Positions 11,364-22,938 of a stretch of DNA of 64,000 bases are shown here, in pieces. The position numbers were made by a program, and so were the translations under genes. The notes beneath the pieces are model-generated. The model saw only the letters and a program-made list of their open reading frames with translations, was not told the origin of the DNA and did no database searches. Every line of letters starts with the position of its first letter. The stretch's first letter is position 1. The stretch is from assembly GCF_000002425.4 (NCBI RefSeq), contig NC_037270.1:5871450-5935449 (forward strand), read 5' to 3'. The stretch is from Physcomitrium patens. Lineage: Eukaryota; Streptophyta; Bryopsida; Funariales; Funariaceae.

Positions 11364-12105
11364 TGTTAGGGACCATATATAATACAAGGATTCAAGATCA
11401 AGGAATGGAGTTAACTTCATATTAGAACAACAACTGGATATAAGGCAAGAAGATTTTGGCTAGACCATAAGAAGTTAGTTGTCGAGACTGGAGATCTCCT
11501 CAACCTTGACTCTTATATATATTAGATCCTAAGAAGCTTCTTGAGAAGTTTCTATGAGGCTTGAAAACAAAGCAAGCCTAAGATCCTTCTTCGACAACTT
11601 CCTAAATCATCCAAAGCCTTTTAGAACCTTTTAGGATCTCCTATAATCTTCTAGAACTTTTTTAGAATCTATTAGAATCTTTCAAAACCTTCTAAAACCT
11701 CCAAAAATCTTCAAGAATCTTTGTAGAACCTACTAGTATCTTTTGGAATCTTCTAGAACCTTTTGAAATCTTTTTGAATCTTCTTCAGTTGTATGTCTAT
11801 GACAATAGGACTTCTAATATATACTAACTTTGCAAGATACATGCCTTAGCTTATAAAGTAAGTTTTTTATATGTGGGCCACATAGTTAGCTTGTTCTTTA
11901 AGCTATAAACATGTGTAGCATATGGCATCTTACTGATCATGTTTTTAACCTAAAAAATCAATTAAAGATATCTATAAAGTCAAAATAATGTCTATAAAGC
12001 TTCTAGGAAGCTTATATAGAAGATATTATGGAATTGATCTAGTTTTACCTACTATTATCTAAATCATATAAGTAATTATTGGTTTACATGTATATGTCTA
12101 TGACA
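11364..12105 (-). repeat. LTR shared by chromoviruses A (5' LTR) and D (3' LTR)
   Basis: Ends TG...GACA. The right part (11806-12105) matches the family LTR closely. The left part (11364-11805) differs and holds a degenerate array of short ATCTTCTAGAACC-like units (about 11600-11790). On the left is the leader of A; on the right are the polypurine tract and 3' end of D. One LTR therefore serves two internal regions. Confidence 0.7.
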
Positions 12106-12146
12106 TTACCTTCCCTTTTAGGGACAAGTTTCGTGAGGAGCGGTCT

Positions 12147-12567
12147 TCATATGTTGAAAAAATGTAAGATACAACAAATTGTATTTGCCACCTACTCCAA
12201 TCTTTGTTTTCTTCGAAGATAGTTGATAGGCCCTCTTATTTATTCATAGTGTTTCATACTAGGGCTAGAAGACTACTCTGTTATTTGATCATTGTTGAAG
12301 CTTTTATAACTTCCTTCAAATAAAATATTTGGAACATCGTTAGGAATTATTCCTACCTAAAAAAATTATCAAACATTGAGAGTCTCTTTCAACGTCGTGA
12401 TACCAAATGTATTGTATCTCACCATCTATTCAAAGAAGAATATATTCTTCTTGAGAATCTTCATCTCGATTGCATTGTCTTAAAGTTTGTGATAATTGCA
12501 ATGTCTCATCTGGCAAGTCAGCAAATGAAGGCTCTTTAGTTGAATCTACTGGTTGTTGGTTCTCCAT
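12147..12567 (-). pseudogene. Downstream small ORF (ORF3) of chromovirus D, broken
   Basis: Aligns over its full length with the 140-codon ORF at 19956-20378. Start ATG (MEN) at 12567 and stop at 12147, 41 bp from the LTR. Its length of 421 bp shows net loss of 2 bp, and internal stops are present. The function is unknown. Confidence 0.6.
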
Positions 12568-12689
12568 CTCTTTAGTGATACAAATACAAAGAAGCTACAA
12601 AGAAGGATTGAAAGTAGAATGTTATCTTACTTAAATCTTATTTTTTTTGTAGGGAAGGTCTTCATCTTGATTTTCATAGATATTGTCAA

Positions 12690-13110
12690 TGGCAAGCCTC
12701 TCTCTTCTTTGATGCATTTACAAGATTCTTTGCTAGCTCCCATGTGCATAACTAATAGTATATCTGTGCCAATGAATAAGATATTATAACTTATTTTGGC
12801 ATCGCCTTGAGTCTAAGACTTCTTCCACTTCAAATTCTTTATTATTGTCCACTTTTATAGGAGGAAGTGGTACTTATCTTCTCCTTGGTATGTCCATTGT
12901 CTTGTATGGTTCAAGAAGAGACATGTGAAATAATAGATGGATCTTCATTGACTCTGATAAATATAAACAATATACAACTAGATTAATTTGTGTAGAAATA
13001 AGAAATGGTCCAAGCCTACAATAGTCCAACTTGTTACAAAGATGAGTAGTCTTAATATTGTGATAAAGTAACCATACCTTATCACCCACATGGAATGGTG
13101 GTTGTTCCAT
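12690..13110 (-). pseudogene. Chromodomain and integrase C terminus of D
   Basis: 12690-12860 aligns with the chromodomain at 20473-20664. 12874-13110 holds the integrase C-terminal GPY/F-like region (VGDKVWLLYHNI... CRLGPF) followed by LPESMKIHLLFHMSLLEPYK-type sequence. Chromodomains target integration to modified histones. Frames are interrupted between the two. Confidence 0.7.
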
Positions 13111-13189
13111 TTGATAGATATCTGCATTGATCTTTTATTATTCTTGAGCCTCTTTTAACTGGGCCTTCATTGTTGTATGTAACTATGAC

Positions 13190-14060
13190 AAATAATTTAT
13201 CAAATCTTTTGCTGCAGAATTATCAACTTCTAAAAAGTTAAAAGTATCAATTCATAGATAACCATAATTGGCAAAGAGAGGTGTTTGTTTTGTAAAAGAA
13301 TGTACTGTGTTATAATAAATAAACTCTACCAATAGCAAAAGAATTGTCTAATCATCTTGTTAGTAGTTGATAATATATCTTAAATACTACTCTAAAACTT
13401 GATTAATACGCTTTGTTTGTACATTAGTTTGAGGATGGAATATTGAAGATAGTTTTATATCTACTTTTAGAATCTTGAAAAAAGTCCACCAAAAACTTAA
13501 TACAAATTGAGTTTCCTTATCCGATATAATATCCTTGGATAATCCATAATGCAATAGACATTGTCAAGAAAGTTTTTAGCTGTTTCTTCACTGATGATAG
13601 ATTTTGTATATAGTACAAAATATGCCATGTTGATAATACAATCTACTATTACAAATATAGAGCCATAGGAACCTGAGATTGGAAGATCCATGATGAAATC
13701 CATAGAAACAAAAGACTATGGTTGTTCTGGAATAAGTAATGGTTGAAGAAGTCCATAAGGTTAATGACGGAGAGTTTTTGATCTTGAACAAATGTCGAAT
13801 GAGTGAATAAAGTCTTTCACACCCTTCCACATTTGTGTCCACTAAAAATCTTTGGATATTAGCTCTAAAGTCTTGTTGTATCTAAAATATCCTATTATTA
13901 GAAATTTATGATGTACTTAAAAAATACGTAATTGTGCTTCTCCTTTTAAAATATATAATCAACCTTCAAAATAGAATAGGTTATTTTTGAACTCAAACTT
14001 AGAAGTATCTTAGAACTTAGAAGAAAGATTCTTGATATTGTAAATAAGAGGATCAGAAGA
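13190..14060 (-). pseudogene. Integrase core and zinc-finger remnant of D
   Basis: The core starts MDFIMDLPISGSYGSIF at 13703 and breaks within about 65 codons. Further parts to 13190 and the zinc-finger region up to 14060 are recognisable by alignment with 21064-21963. Not functional. Confidence 0.7.
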
Positions 14061-14284
14061 CATACTTGATTGGATTTGTTTTACAAGGGTTGAATCAACA
14101 ATCAATTTTGATTTCATTACTCAAAGATGAAAATACTCTGATTTCAAGAAAATCATTCTTTGTTGATCAAAAGATGCATTTCTTTCTTCTAGTGCAAGTT
14201 AAGAATATCTAGAAAGGATATTTGACTAACCTTGTTATTTTTTGAGTTGATATATGATCTTGAAATCAAATCTTGATAAAAACA

Positions 14285-15671
14285 TGCTCCAATGAGCTCA
14301 ATGATGATTCAAAATACGTGCTGACATGAAGTACTTTAAGTTCTTATAGTCCATATATATGGTGACTCGATTAGAAGTGCCTTCTAGATGATGATGCCAT
14401 TCTTGAAATGAATCTATGATTACAAGAAGCTCTTTGTCGTGGATTTCATAGTTAATCTCGACTACTAAAAAGTTTCTGGAATGAAAAACTATTAGGTGAA
14501 GTTTATCATCAATTCCCATTTGTAAAAATACAACACCCAAAGAAAAGTATAATGTGTCTATTTCCATAAAAAATATCTTAAAAAAGTCAACACAATACAA
14601 GATTGGTACAGAAATAAGGACTGACTTCAAAGCTTCAAAAGATGTTTCAGTTTCTTTACTCCACTCAAGTTTGACTTTGGAAGTCAAATATATAAGTAGG
14701 GCTGCAACTCGAGAAAAGTATTTAATGAAGTTCCGATAATAGTTAGTAAAGCCCAAAAAATATTGGACATCTCTTACCGTTTTTGGAATCTTTCAATCCA
14801 TAATAGTTTGAACTTTCTTAAGATCCATCACAAGTCTATCATTTGAAATCATGTATCCTAAGAATTCGACTTGAGTAGTATAGAATACATACTTTTTTAT
14901 CTTAGCATAGAGTCTGACATCTCTTAATTTTTGTAACACACGATGAACATGAAGTTTATATTCATCTGTATTCTTAGAATAGATCAAGATGTCATTTAGA
15001 TAACAAACAACAAAATCATCCAAAAATTCTCAAAAAATATCATTCATTAGATGTTGAAAAGTTGTTGATACATTTGTAAGTCCAAAAGGCAAGAAATTGT
15101 ATTCAAAATATCCATACCTAGTTCAAAATGTAATCTTCTATTTATCTCCTTCTTTAATACATATTAGATTGTATGCTCTCCCTAGATCTATTTTTGTATA
15201 GATCTTAGCTTAATTCATTTAATTAAGCAATCCAAATATCAAAAGTAGACAGTACCTATTCTTGATGGTGATCTTATTGAGTCTTTGATAATCAACACAC
15301 ATCCACAATGTTCTATCTTTCTTCTTCACAAATAAGATTGGAGCTCCTGTTGGCGATTTGGAATGGCATATAAAATTCTTGGCTAGATTTTCTTTAATAT
15401 ATTCCTTGACTTCAGCTAATTCATTTTGTGACAAACTATAGATTGGTCCAAATGGCGGTTGTGCTACTTCTTGAAGGTCAATTGAATAGTCATATGGATA
15501 ATGTTTTGGAAGAGTATCCACATTCTTTTTTTCAAATACATCTTGAAACTTTTGATATTGGCTTGGAATGCCACTTGAAGTCTTTGTATCATTAGAAATA
15601 GGTGTAGCGTGAATGACATAATGTGATCCTTCTTTTGCAGCATGCAAGAAAGCTCTCGCATATACAAACAA
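14285..15671 (-). pseudogene. RT and RNase H remnant of D
   Basis: RNase H at 14298-14756 (MEIDTLYFSLG, HDKELLVIID) and RT at 14793-15023, where the palm motif reads YLNDILIYSKN: the first catalytic Asp of YLDD is Asn. The RT N terminus lies at 15219-15671 with the [20 protein letters not shown] block. Stops separate them. Confidence 0.78.
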
Positions 15672-15779
15672 AGGTTTTATTATATTATACTGATGACTTT
15701 TTATTGGATTAATTTGAATCTTAGTTATACTTTTAGAGAAGTCAAGAGTACAAAAAATCTAATCTATACAAGGATTGTA

Positions 15780-16145
15780 TTTTTTTAATCATAATAAATC
15801 TAAAATGACTAGATTAGAAGGAGATCTAATTATATTTAAGATTAAACAACTACTATTACCATTTATTGCTACATCTATAAGAAGTGTTTCATGAATAACA
15901 TCTCCTAAAGACTACAGACGACCATCTATGACTTCTACATGAACAAATTTAGTTTTTTGTACTAACAATATTTTATGACTTTTAATAAATTCTACATCTA
16001 AGAAACAAGTTGAGGCCCTTGAATCTATCAAGGTGGAGGATTTATAATTATTAGGACCTAAATAAACATCTATTATTAAATAATGAGAGGGTTCTGAAAA
16101 GAGGATAGGAGCTTCATTAGAAATTATATAAGATTTCAGCTGCAC
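15780..16145 (-). pseudogene. Protease remnant of D
   Basis: The active site reads LIDSRASTCFLDVEF (15912-16145); Gly of D-S-G is replaced by Arg, the same change seen in F at about 24.6 kb. The shared lesion suggests D and F descend from an already damaged copy or that the change arose in their common source. Confidence 0.65.
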
Positions 16146-17312
16146 AGTCTCTATTGTTGCTAGACAAATTTATTTTTCGACACATTGTCTTCTTTGATAG
16201 CTATGCTCCTCATTTTGTGGTTTTATTGCTTCTTTAGAGAATTTTGAGTAATGCGTTTAGGTTTTCTATAATATAAGCATAATCCTTCTTGACTACGATG
16301 AATCTTTTTTTGCTCTGTAAGAGGTTTAAAACATACTACATCAAATTACATATTTTTTACTTCTAAATATATGTATTAAAGAGATGTGGTATTGCTATCA
16401 AATTGTTGTAATATTGAGGCTTACTTATGCGACTCTGAGATCAAAATTCAAAAAATTGATTATCGAACTTCACAACAAAGTCAATTGCTTGACTCAATGT
16501 TTGAGGATCAAGTAAGTTGAGCATCAATTTTTTTACTTCATATTGTAATCCATAGAAAAATTGGCTAATAAGTGCAGTATCAATTCACTTGATATTAGTT
16601 GTAAGTTGTCAAAATTGTAAAGCATATAATATTATAGATCGATTGCTTTGTTATAAAATACAAATCTTATTGGTTGCAACATAAGTTGTAACATATTTTC
16701 CATACATGGATCCAATTTTTACCAAAAATACCTTCAGATATCCAATATTAGATCTTATCATTTAAGAAAAGATGAAAAATACGATAGTGCTGAACTTAAT
16801 AGAAGTATATCAATGAATCTAACTTGTGATGCTAGAATTGGATAGCTTTGAGGTTGAAGTTCAATCGTAAGTTGTATTTGATTGATAAATCTTCAAAATT
16901 TGGATCTTATATGATCAAACTTCTCAGACATGGCAACTCTTGATTTTTTAATACTTGAAGGATGTTCTACTATAGGTGCAGGGACATGATTTGGTGTAGA
17001 TGTTCAGGCACCTCTAATCATCTCTATATCCTCACTTCTTGTATTCTTGTTGATCCTTGTGGTGGTAAGCTAAGTTGATGCATTGCAAGCATCAACTCCC
17101 TCAATTGCTCTTACATTTGTGCCATTGTACTCTTCATTTCAAGAAGCTCTTTTATAATAATATTCAAAAAATATCTAATACTGCTCAAATCAAGTAGAAA
17201 AAAGGACTTTAGAATAAAGAAGATACTAATCACAATATCAGTTTAGAAGAGGGTAATTTATAACTTCTAATATACTTAAACTTGAAGATGATGCATAAAC
17301 CAATGAAATCCA
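16146..17312 (-). pseudogene. Gag and leader of D
   Basis: Aligns with gag of F (24764-25752), including the zinc-knuckle region near 16240-16300 and an N terminus near 17140, but has stops throughout. 17150-17312 is leader sequence without a gene. Confidence 0.55.
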
Positions 17313-17812
17313 TGTCAAAGAAAAAGTGACAAAATAAAAATAAAAAAGTACGTATATTAAAAAAAAACTGGAATGGCTTATTGTCAAAAGACAAGAAAAC
17401 TTGAGACTCTTAAAACTAAACTAGAATCAAGAAAGAAATTGACAAGAGTGAAGAGGGCTTCATTTTTGTTTCTATATATACTATCTAATTAGGAGCTACG
17501 TGGCAATGTTCTATAGGACCTCTAATATGTATTGACTTTGCAAGATACATGCTTTAGCTTACAAGGTAAGTTTTCTATGTGTAAACCACATAGTTAGCTT
17601 GTTTTTCAAGCTATCAATATGTGTGGCACATGGCCAACTTGTTGACCACATTTCTAACCTAAAAAGTCAATTAAAGACACCTATAAAATCAAAGTACCAT
17701 CTATGAAGCTTTTAAGAATCTTTTATAGAAGATATTATGGAATTGATCTATTTTCATCTACTTTTATCTAAATCATATGAATAATTATTGATATATATGT
17801 ATGTTCATGACA
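17313..17812 (-). repeat. 5' LTR of chromovirus D
   Basis: About 500 bp, TGTCA...TGACA ends. It aligns with 19362-19914 but lacks part of the first 50 bp. A TATATATA-type box sits near 17474. Confidence 0.75.
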
Positions 17813-17849
17813 CTTGGTACATTTTCAAACAAGAAAATACATAATATGA

Positions 17850-19356
17850 CAATATTATAGATATTTTGAATGGCTAATTATATCTTTTGGCCTCAGAAAT
17901 AATCTAGCCTCTTTTATGGATCACAAAATAAATTGTTTTAGGACCTGTTAAACAAGTATGTAATTGTCTTCATTGATGATATCCTCATATACGATAAAAT
18001 CCTTAAAGAACATGAGCAACATTTATAAGAAGTGATGGACTAGCTACAAGATAATTGCTTCTATTACAAACAAAATATGAACTTTGGAAGTTGGAAGTCA
18101 CCTTTTTGAGGCATGTTGTGTCCTTTGAAGGCATGTATATAGACCAAGATAAGGTGAAAGTAGTGGAGGATTGGCCATCCTTAAGGATGCTTTTAAAGTC
18201 CGCTCATTTTTAAGCCTTGCTAGATATTATTACTATTTTGTTTGATGATTTGCTCTTATTGTTGCCTCATTAATAAACTTATTATAGAAAGGTGCCTTAT
18301 TTGATTGGAAACTAGAGCAACAAAGTACCTTTGATAAGTTAAAAGAAACACTCATTATTGTTCCAATATTGCAACTATATGATCCTAACCTTCTTTGTAT
18401 GCTTGATATTAATGCTTTTGACTTTGGTATTAGAAAGGTCCTTCAACAAAACTTTGGTAGTAGTCTTTAAGTTATGGCATATGAATCACACAAGCTCAAA
18501 ATGACAATGCACAATTATTCAGCATGTATTTGAGAACAAATAGCAATTATACATGCGACAAAGGTGTAGCAATACTATTTAGTGGAGGAGCTAGAGGTTG
18601 TTCAGACCATCGATCCTTGCTACACTATTTACATGTAAAAAATATTAAATTACAACATCATCGTTGGAAAGAATAATTATAACTTTTTGATATTTGGCTT
18701 GAGCACAAGCAAAGATGACAACATATTATGCCAAACAACTTACTGTGGGAACAAGATTTAAAAGATGAATTAAGAGACAAAGTAAAAATTGCTGCCATTA
18801 GAAGTGTCATTTCAAATCTAACCAAAGAGATAGAATAGAAGAAAGCTACGTATATGAATGCTTATTTTAAGATGATTAGTGATCGGCTGAAGGTAGGTGA
18901 TATATTGTATTAAGATTACATTTTTAGTGATGGATTGCACTATTTCAAGAAGCAGATTTATGTACATAATAAGGCTATACTTTGGACACACATATTTTAA
19001 GAGGGACATGACATCTCAACATTTGGACATTTTTAACGAGAGAAGATTCTAGAATGGATTTCAAAGGCATAGTTTTGGGTAGGTTTGAATCATGATGTTT
19101 AAACCTTTGTATATTCTTGCAAATTATATCAATATAATAAAACACGCAATCTAATGTCTCCTAAATTATTACAACTAATTTTACTATTTATGGTACTTTT
19201 GAAGTAGATGATTATAGATCTCAATACGTGTTTATTCCAAATGTTTTATAATCATAGCACAATTGTTGTCTTTACAGATCAATTCTTAGAGCAACTTCAC
19301 TTGGCCATAGTACGCTTGAATATTGATGCTCAAGTGCTTGCACAAGTCTTTTTTGA
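17850..19356 (+). pseudogene. RT, RNase H and N-terminal integrase of E
   Basis: The RT palm reads YVIVFIDDILIYDK near 17961-18003; both catalytic Asps are kept. RNase H shows LLCMLDINAFDFG near 18395. Stops occur every few dozen codons. The integrase N-terminal part ends exactly at the TACTA target of element F. Confidence 0.7.
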
Positions 19357-19361
19357 TACTA

Positions 19362-19914
19362 TGTCAGGGACAAGAACTCGATAAAAAGAAATTCAGACAA
19401 GTGAGCCTTCACTCGAAGAAAGGTAACAAAATATAAATAAACAAGTATGTATATTGAAAGAGAAACTAGAATGGCTATTGCCAAAAGACAAGAAAACTAG
19501 AGACCCTTGAAACTAGACTAGAAACAAGAAAGGAGTTGACAAGAGTGAAGAAGGCTTCGCTCTTGTCTCTATATATACTATCCAACTAGGGACTACGTGG
19601 CGACGTTCTACAGGACCTCCAATATGTGTTGACTTTGTAGGACACATGCCTTGATTTACAAGGCAAGTTTTTCTACGTGTGGGCCACATAGTTAGCTTGA
19701 TCTTCAAGCTAATAACATGTGTGGTATACTTGTTGACCACGTTTCTAATCCAAAAAGTCAATTAAAGACACCTATGAAGTCAAAGCAGCATCTATGAAGC
19801 TTCTAAGAAGCTTTTATATTAAATACTATAGAATTAATTTATTTTTACTTACTTTTATTTACTTCTACCTATTTATATATATAATTACTAACTTATAGGA
19901 GTATGTCTGTGACA
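19362..19914 (-). repeat. 3' LTR of F
   Basis: 553 bp. A TATATATA box lies near 19571. It pairs with 25965-26345. Confidence 0.92.
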
Positions 19915-19955
19915 TTACCCCCCCTTCTAGGCACGAATTCCACGAGGAGCGGTCA
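19915..19955 (-). promoter_or_regulatory. Polypurine tract of F
   Basis: The minus strand reads CTAGAAGGGGGGG directly upstream of the 3' LTR, the expected plus-strand primer of reverse transcription. The same tract is seen in D (12106), I (53813) and, in plus orientation, G (47911). Confidence 0.7.
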
Positions 19956-20378
19956 TCATATGTTGAGGAAATCTATGATGCGACGAATTATATTCGCCAC
20001 ATACTCTGATCTTTGTTCTCTTCGAAGATGATTGATAGGGCCTCTCAACCATTGGTAGTGTCCCATATTAGGGCGGGAAGACCACTCAGTTATTTGATCA
20101 TTATTGAGGCCTTCATAACTTCCTTCGAATAGAACATTTGGAATACCATCAGAAGTTGTTCCTATCTCTAGCAAAATCACCAAACATTGGGAGTCCCTTC
20201 CCAAATCGTGATACCAAACGCATTGTATCTCGCCATCTATTCGAGGAAGAACATGTCGTTCTTGAAGATCTTCATCTCGATTGTATCGTCTTGAAGGTTG
20301 TGACAATCATAATGTCTCATCCGGCAGGTCAGCAAATGAAGGCTCTTGAGTCGAATCCATTGGTTATTGGTTCTCCAT
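19956..20378 (-). CDS. Conserved small ORF (ORF3) downstream of pol in chromovirus F
   Basis: 423 bp, 140 codons plus stop, starting MEN at 20378 and ending ...IIDFLNI 41 bp from the 3' LTR. It begins 94 nt after the chromodomain stop, so it is separate from pol. Two in-frame stops (after the fourth codon, and TGA at 20307-20309, where the copy in I has CGA) break it here; 19956-20306 is open. Composition is charged and polar, with a motif WYHDLGRDSQCLVILLE and an Arg-rich C terminus. It has no transmembrane segment or signal peptide. I do not recognise the family. Related copies lie at 53855-54276, 12147-12567 and 47477-47881. Confidence 0.65.
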
Positions 20379-20472
20379 CTCCTGAGCGTCACTATTGCAA
20401 AGAAGCTACGAACAAAGATTGAAAGTACAATGTTATCTTGCCTAGATGTTGTTTCTTTTGTAAAGAAGGTTT

Positions 20473-20890
20473 TCATCTTGATTTTGATGGATGTTGTCGA
20501 TGAAAAGCCTCCATCGCCTTTATTGCATTTACAAGATTCTTTATTGGCTCCCATGTGCATTCACTAATATCATATCCGCACCAATGGATAAAATATTCTA
20601 ATTTATTTTGGCGACGCCTTGAATCTAAGACTTCTTCTACTTCAAACTCTTCATTATTGTCCACTTCTATAGGAGGAGGTGGAGCTTATCGTCTTCTTGG
20701 TATATCCATTGTCTTGTATGATTCAAGAAGAGACATGTGGAATATTGGATGGATTTTTATTGACTCCGGTAGATATAAACGATATGCAACTGGATTGATT
20801 TATGCAGAAATAGAAAATGGTCCAAGTCTTCGATAGTCCAATTTGTCACAAGGATGAGTGGTCTTGATATTGCCATAAAGTAGCTATACC
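20473..20890 (-). pseudogene. Chromodomain and integrase C terminus of F
   Basis: 20473-20664 encodes EVEEVLDSRRRQNKLEYFIHW...TWEPIKNLVNA, a chromodomain with its aromatic residues (Y, W, W). One cage-region position is changed (CGY for RGY). The integrase C-terminal segment up to 20890 is interrupted by stops. Chromodomains read histone methylation and direct insertion to heterochromatin. Confidence 0.8.
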
Positions 20891-21063
20891 TTATCACCTA
20901 AGATGAATGGTGGTTGTTCTTTTCGATAGACATCTGCATTGACTTTTTGTTGTTCTTGAGCCTCTTTTAACTGCACCTTCATTGTTGCATGTAGCTCTGA
21001 TAAATGAATCGCCAAATCTTTCGCAGCAGGATTATCAAATTTTAAAAAGTCAAAAGTATTAAG

Positions 21064-21519
21064 TCATGGATGATAACCATAATTAGTAAAGAAAGGTGTT
21101 TGTTTTGTAGAAGAATGTACCGTATTATTGTAAGCAAACTCTGCCAATGGCAAAAGAGTTGTCCAATCATCTTGTTGGTAATTAATGGTACATCTTAAAT
21201 ATTGCTCCAAAACTTGATTAACACGCTCCATTTGTCCATCAGTTTGAGGATGGAATGCCAAAGATAATTTTATATCTACTTTAAGAATCTTGAAAAGAGT
21301 CCGCCAAAATCTTAATACAAATTGAACTCTCTTATCTGATATAATATCCTTGGGTAATCCATGATAGCAATAGATATTGTCAAGAAAGAGCTTAGTTGTT
21401 TCTTCACCTGTGATAGATTTTGTACATAGTACAAGATATGCCATCTTGGTAAAATGATCTACTATCACGAATATAGAGTCATAAGAACCTGAGATTGGAA
21501 GATCCGTGATGAAATCCAT
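21064..21519 (-). CDS. Integrase core of F
   Basis: Open over 151 codons from MDFITDLPISGSYDSIF. Catalytic Asp in MDFI, Asp in SDKRVQF and Glu in GQMERVNQ, with D-x35-E spacing between the last two. The C-terminal YGYHP block ends the core. Stops lie on both sides, so it is a fragment of a larger polyprotein. Confidence 0.8.
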   Translation of the reverse strand: MDFITDLPISGSYDSIFVIVDHFTKMAYLVLCTKSITGEETTKLFLDNIYCYHGLPKDIISDKRVQFVLRFWRTLFKILKVDIKLSLAFHPQTDGQMERVNQVLEQYLRCTINYQQDDWTTLLPLAEFAYNNTVHSSTKQTPFFTNYGYHP

Positions 21520-21674
21520 AGAAACAGAAGACCATGGTTGTTCTAGAATGGGTAATGGCTCAAGAAGTCTTAAAGGTCGATGACGAGGAGTTTTTGATCT
21601 TGAGCAATCATCACATGATTGTACAACATCTTTGACTGCCTTCTACATTCGAGGCCACCAAAAATCCCTAGATA

Positions 21675-22047
21675 TCAGCTCCAAAGTCTTATTATATCCA
21701 AAATGTCATGTTGCTGGAAAGTTGTGACAAGCTTGAAGAATACGTAAACGTGCTTCTCCTTTTGGAAAATATAGGCATCCTTCAAAATAGAGTAGGTTGT
21801 TCTTGAATTCAAATTTAGAGGGATCATGAGATTTAGAAGAATTATTCTTGATATCATGAACAAGAAAGTCTGAAGACATACTTAACTGGACTTGCTTAAG
21901 AAAAGTTAAATCAAAAGTCAATGTTGATTTTATTGCTCGAAGAAGAAATTGCTCTGGCTTCAAGACAACTGTTTTTTGTTGTTCGAAAGCTGCATTTTCT
22001 TCTTTTGGTGCAAGATAAGATCATCTAGACAAGGCATCAAACAAACC
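21675..22047 (-). pseudogene. Integrase zinc-finger and RNase H-IN linker of F
   Basis: 21706-21963 encodes MKPEQFLLRAIKSTL..., then RLRILQACHNFPAT, the His part of the HHCC zinc finger; the second His is lost to a frameshift. It aligns with the intact version at 55541-55861. Confidence 0.7.
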
Positions 22048-22938
22048 TTATTGTTTTCCTGGCCGATAAGTGATGATGAACTCAAATCTTGATAAAGACA
22101 TGTTCCAAAAAGCTTGACGATGATTTAATATGTGTATTGACGTAAAATACTCGAGGTTCTTGTGATCTATATACATGGTGACTAGATTGGAAGGGCCTTC
22201 TAGATAATAATGCCATTCTTGAAAAGAATCCACGATTGTAAGAAGTTCTTTGTCATGGATCTCATAATTGATTTTTGCTGCTGAGAATTTTCTTAAATGA
22301 AAGGCTACTAGATGAAGTTTGTCATTTTTTCCCATTTGTAATAAAACCACACCCAGAGCAAAGTCTGATGCATCTGTTTCCATAAAGAATGCTTTCAAAA
22401 AATCAACATGATACAAGATTGGTGCAGAAACAAATGCTGTCTTCAAAGATTCAAAAGTAACTTCCGCTTCTTGATTCCATTAGAGTTTGTCTTTACAAGT
22501 CAAACGTGTAAGTAGAGCTGCAATTCGAGAGAAGTCCTTAATGAAGATTCGATAGTAGTTGGCAAATCCCAAAAAACATTGGACATCTCTTACCATTTTT
22601 GGGATCTTCTAATCTATAGTAGTTTGAACTTTCTTAAGATCTATCATAAGTCCATCATTTGAAAGGATATAATTTAAGAAATCGACTTGAGTAGTGTGGA
22701 ATACACACTTTTCTATCTTGGCATAGAGTCCTGCATCTCTTAATTTTTGTAACACATGATGAACATGAAGTTCATGTTCTTCAAGATTCTTAGAATAGAT
22801 CAAAATGTCGTCTAGATAACAGACCACAAAATTGTCCAAAAACTCTCAAAAAATATCATTCATTACGTGTTGAAAAGCTGCTGGTGCATTTGTAAGTCCA
22901 AAAGGCATGACGTTGTATTCAAAATGTCCATACCTAGT
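22048..22938 (-). pseudogene. Second RT/RNase H segment of F (downstream duplicate)
   Basis: RNase H at 22048-22446 (METDASDFALG, HDKELLTIVD, ending ITYRPGKQ) and RT palm at 22609-22839 with intact YLDDILIYSKN. It is the downstream copy of a 788-bp tandem duplication (22151-22938 and 22939-23726). Confidence 0.8.

Larger units (their letters stand above)
1..12105 (-). mobile_element. Ty3/gypsy chromovirus A, truncated by window edge and twice interrupted
   Basis: Read on the minus strand from 12105 down: 5' LTR (11364-12105), leader, gag start near 11147, copia insertion B, rest of gag, protease, RT, RNase H, solo-LTR insertion, then integrase running off the left edge. The order PR-RT-RH-IN is that of Ty3/gypsy. 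Its pol resembles the chromodomain-bearing copies elsewhere in the window, but its own chromodomain and 3' LTR lie outside. Every coding segment is broken by stops or frameshifts, so this is an old inactive copy. Its 5' LTR also serves as the left LTR of element D. Confidence 0.8.
11364..17812 (-). mobile_element. Ty3/gypsy chromovirus D, tandem with A
   Basis: Minus-strand element with 5' LTR 17313-17812, gag, PR, RT, RH, IN, chromodomain, a downstream small ORF and a shared 3' LTR. No target duplication is visible: CTTGG follows 17812, and AAACT precedes 11364. This fits recombination in a tandem pair. All frames are broken. Pol is closely similar to F (19362-26345). Confidence 0.8.

Noticed and set aside
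20237..20560. 107-codon minus frame across the chromodomain-ORF3 spacer
   Set aside because: A shadow of chromodomain and ORF3 in another frame; the protein pattern conserved between copies belongs to the ORF3 frame.
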